Positions 60,993 through 64,000 of a DNA stretch of 64,000 nt are shown in pieces. The stretch spans positions 47,408 through 111,407 of the forward strand of contig CAMXCT020001475.1 of the NCBI GenBank assembly GCA_947184155.2. The letters run 5' to 3'. The notes beneath the pieces were generated by a model. It had not been told where the DNA came from. It made no database searches and saw only the letters and a program-made list of their open reading frames with translations. Origin of the DNA: Cladocopium goreaui (lineage: Eukaryota > Sar > Dinophyceae > Suessiales > Symbiodiniaceae). A program made the translations under genes and the position numbers. The stretch's first letter is position 1; each line of letters begins with the position of its first letter.

Positions 60993-61711
60993 GGGCAAGT
61001 GTGTATGGTGCTGCCTTTGTCAGTGTTTTCCTTTCCACTGACGTGCGATTTCAGCACCGGTTTCCCCTGGCGTGATGCCATTTTACTTTGAAACCAACTT
61101 GGCATGACTTATGCCTTCTGGCCCCTGTGATTTGAAAACAGGGCGTGGCGGCATCATTGCCTCTACTTGTAGTTGATTGATAGAGCCAGCTGATGTTTGA
61201 TTTTGTTGGGCCGTCTGTATCTCAAGACTCCCATTGTTCAGCCTCCTCCATTCCCCACCACGTCCATCTGGGGTAAGTGTGTGGGGTGCTGCCTTTGTCA
61301 GTGTTTTCCTTTCCACTGACGTGAAATTTCAGCACCGGTTTCCCCTGGCGTGATGCCATTTTACTTTGAAACCAACTTGGCATGACTTATGCCTTCTGGC
61401 CCTTGTGATTTGAAAACAGGGCGTGGCGGCATCATTGCCTCTACTTGTAGTTGATTGATAGAGCCAGCTGATGTTTGATTTTGTTGGGCCGTCTGTATCT
61501 CAAGACTCCCATTGTTCAGCCTCCTCCATTCCCCACCACGTCCATCTGGGGTAAGTGTGTGGGGTGCTGCCTTTGTCAGTGTTTTCCTTTCCACTGACGT
61601 GAAATTTCAGCACCGGTTTCCCCTGGCGTGATGCCATTTTACTTTGAAACCAACTTGGCATGACTTATGCCTTCTGGCCCTTGTGATTTGAAAACAGGGC
61701 GTGGCGGCATC
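60993..61711 (+). repeat. Right split repeats B1-A2-B2-A3-B3, 278-bp period
   Basis: A2 (61156) and A3 (61434) are 278 bp apart, and B2 and B3 are nearly identical, so the A-B unit is tandemly duplicated. B1 (about 60993-61155) starts inside the unit and is slightly diverged (gtgcgatttc versus gtgaaatttc). Two identical 77-codon minus-strand open frames here are only products of the repeat. Confidence 0.92.
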
Positions 61712-62425
61712 ATATATATATAGTACATACAACATAGAACATAAAGCATATGTATTTTATAATATATATATATATTTAAATATTTCACTTAACACATATA
61801 CAATATAATATATACAGCATATACAATATAGTATATATATAACATATATAATTTGTATAATATAACATAATATATGTACATACAGATATACATATGACAT
61901 ATAATTTGATATACTACAACAACTACAAGATAATTTAAAAAATAAAATAAAATAAATAAATGAATAAACAAATAAATATATATATCATATTAGATAAATA
62001 AACATATAGCATAATATATATTAAAGTATTTTATTGTGTATATATATACAACATACTATATATATATGGTATACAGCATATGTAATATAATATATACATA
62101 TGTAATAACATATAGTATAATTATATCAGTTTTGCAATTTATGTTTAGTATATGTCACTTTTTATGTTTTATGAATATTTTTCAACATAGAATACATATA
62201 ATATGATATATATGAATTATGGCATATATAATTTCATGTGCATATATAATACAACATATATATATAGTAAGCATGTATAATACAGTATATATATACACAT
62301 ACATGTAATATGTAAAATCTGTAGTATATAATATTTGATATTTATTATTCAATATTCAATATATTATACTTAATATATAATATATAAGATATCTAATATT
62401 TATAAAATACACTGTATATATAATG
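61712..62425. repeat. AT-rich tatata region, right of the DIRS-like element
   Basis: Starts directly after B3 with atatatatagtacatac. It resembles the left AT-rich region, so the element was probably inserted into one AT-rich tract. Confidence 0.95.
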
Positions 62426-63700
62426 TATGCTAGCACCCCAAGATCTACCTTTGGGGTAGCAGATATGTCCTCGACATCCATTTTCTTACTGTTTTTTTAA
62501 TCACTTGTTGTAGCACTACAGCAGGAAAGTAACGGCCAAATGCAGGGTTTGAATATGTTTTTCATTTCTTTACCTTTGGTTGGCGCAACATTTGACCACA
62601 GAATCTGAAACATTTTTCTGGTCTTGTTTCCAAAATGTTCTTGAAGGGGCTCTTGTCTGGAAGTTATTGGGTTTAAGACTCAAGTAGTACTGATTCTGTT
62701 TTTAAAGGCGGCATCTTTTTCTAGAGGAATCTGAGAAATACGGTAGATTTTGAAGGTCTCTTTGAAGGGTATTGCCAACTCTGTTAGTGCTACAGCCTCT
62801 GACAGTCATGGTACAACACTGTTGAACAACTACATTTTGCATTACTAAGCTACATGATTTAAAAAACAAATTGCATCGATTAAACACAGCTATATCAAAG
62901 TAGTACTGCGCATTTCAGAGGAATGTTCCACTGTGTTTATGTCCTTTCCCAAGGATTACTACACCCTATATTTTCCAGAAATGTGTTCCTCTTCTTAATA
63001 GAACATTGCAAAAAGTGATGCTACACTACCACACTTCTTTTAGAATACTACTTCAACAGAGTACTGCATCCATTCAGGGACTTCTTTTGAAACTAACACT
63101 TAGAATTAACTGCATCTATTGAGGCATTCTATGCCAAAGCAATGTTGCAGTTTCTTGAAGGAGCGCCCCACCATTCTTAAGGAAGGTATCACCTTTTTCA
63201 ATGGAACATTGCAAAAAAGGAATGCTACACTAGAACTCATTTTCCAAGGAATACTGCGCCCTTGAAGCAAAGTATTACTGCATCTGTTAAAGTATGCTAC
63301 TGGTAGTTTAAAACAACGTCACATTTTCTCACACTTTTCGTAATCCAATATTGCAAAGAGTGATGCAGCGCTACTACATGTGTTTGAGAATACAACGCAC
63401 TTCGAAAGAGTTCTGCGTCCATTCAGGGGCAAAACTTGCTAAAAGTATATATATATATACTACTGCATCTATCTATTTGAAAGAAATAGTACAATCTTTA
63501 AAAAGATGCCCCGCCATTTTATGCAATATGTCCGATACTCTTTCAAAAGATACTGCATCCGTTCAAGGATTTTCTTTATAGGTAGGAAGACTCTTTCAAA
63601 GTACTGCAGCATCTATGAAAACATGCTGTTACAAAGCCGTTTTCCATGTTCTCAAAGAAATACCCCACCATTCCCCCGAAAGTGTCAGTTTCCAGGCACT
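62426..63700. repeat. Degenerate interspersed TACTGCA-type repeat
   Basis: Phrases such as aatactgc, gtactgcatc, gatgctacac and tccattcaggg recur every 40-60 bp in diverged form. No gene recognised. Similar phrases occur at 38.2-38.56 kb. Confidence 0.45.
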
Positions 63701-63774
63701 TACTTGTTTGAATATGTCAAACCTAGACAGGTATGTGTATGCACGCGTACCACCTACCATTCGAACCCTTGCGT

Positions 63775-63823
63775 CCAAGAATCCAAGAATCCAAGATGAA
63801 CTCTTTGGTTCTTGGATTCTTGG
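63775..63823. repeat. Perfect 15-bp inverted repeat
   Basis: ccaagaatccaagaa (63775-63789) pairs with ttcttggattcttgg (63809-63823) around a 19-base loop. Confidence 0.9.
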
Positions 63824-64000
63824 GTGCACCTAAGATTCGCCCAAAGAGCCCTGTGCAAATCTTGGTTCTTTGATGAATCCAAAGGTTTTAGTTGTATGTA
63901 CACGTATTTGTACATATCAAGAGCTACTTAATTCCCAAAACAAAAATCCACGCAGAATACATATACATATATAATATATATCATGTATACATGTGTATTA

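Larger units (their letters stand above)
55227..61711 (+). mobile_element. DIRS-like (Ngaro/PAT-type) retroelement with split direct repeats
   Basis: A left repeat A1 (55227-55312, 86 bp) recurs as A2 (61156-61241) and A3 (61434-61519). A B unit (192 bp) is complete at 61242-61433 and 61520-61711, with a partial, diverged B1 at about 60993-61155. The layout is A1-ORFs-B1-A2-B2-A3-B3, the split-direct-repeat form of Ngaro/PAT elements with one extra unit. Inside are two overlapping small ORFs and Gag, RT, RNase H, tyrosine recombinase and a methyltransferase-like ORF, all on the plus strand. Both ends abut AT-rich DNA. Frameshifts in Gag, RT and the last ORF suggest an inactive but fairly young copy. 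Confidence 0.9.

Noticed and set aside
61083..61594. Two identical 77-codon minus-strand ORFs
   Set aside because: Created by the 278-bp tandem repeat at the end of the DIRS-like element.
1..64000. tRNA, rRNA and spliced-leader RNA genes
   Set aside because: I looked for cloverleaf-like blocks and for intact leader sequence and saw none; a dedicated scan was not possible.

Overview
The window looks like nuclear DNA of a dinoflagellate, most likely a Symbiodiniaceae-type alga. The evidence is: two long intron-rich host genes on the same strand with only about 1.2 kb between them; introns that mostly end in AG followed by G and often begin with GC (some apparently GA) instead of GT; a relic of the dinoflagellate spliced leader upstream of a retroelement; and a very heavy load of simple repeats and minisatellites. 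Taxonomy below phylum is inference.

Host genes (all +). Short exons from about 4.9 kb to 35,055 encode the C-terminal part of CAND1, the cullin-associated HEAT-repeat exchange factor; its 5' part lies upstream or was not found. From 36,294 to 49,806 about 21 exons encode nearly all of CSN2, the COP9 signalosome subunit that docks on cullin-RBX1. Both act on the cullin-RING ligase/NEDD8 cycle, so finding them head to tail is notable. A possible third gene starts at 50,249 but was not identified.

Mobile elements. (1) 6,396-16,649 (-): a Ty1/copia-type LTR retrotransposon with 225/226-bp LTRs, 5-bp target duplication and primer-binding site, antisense in a CAND1 intron. It has decayed gag, protease and integrase plus a methyltransferase-like segment, but no visible reverse transcriptase; 3.3 kb of its interior is satellite, microsatellite and an assembly gap. 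(2) 26,503-32,826 (+), sense, in another CAND1 intron: a decayed element with spliced-leader relic, hairpins, Gag, zinc knuckle, methyltransferase-like domain, reverse transcriptase, RNase H and tyrosine-recombinase fragments. (3) 55,227-61,711 (+): a DIRS-like element with split direct repeats (A1-ORFs-B1-A2-B2-A3-B3), a small cysteine-rich membrane ORF, Gag, RT, RNase H, tyrosine recombinase and a terminal methyltransferase-like ORF, lodged in AT-rich DNA. All three carry a domain resembling cytosine-C5 methyltransferase motifs I, IV and VI.

The rest is intron or intergenic sequence dominated by tandem repeats. The many long open frames in those repeats are artefacts. Exon limits were read by eye from similarity to remembered human CAND1 and CSN2 and from splice signals; no alignment was run.
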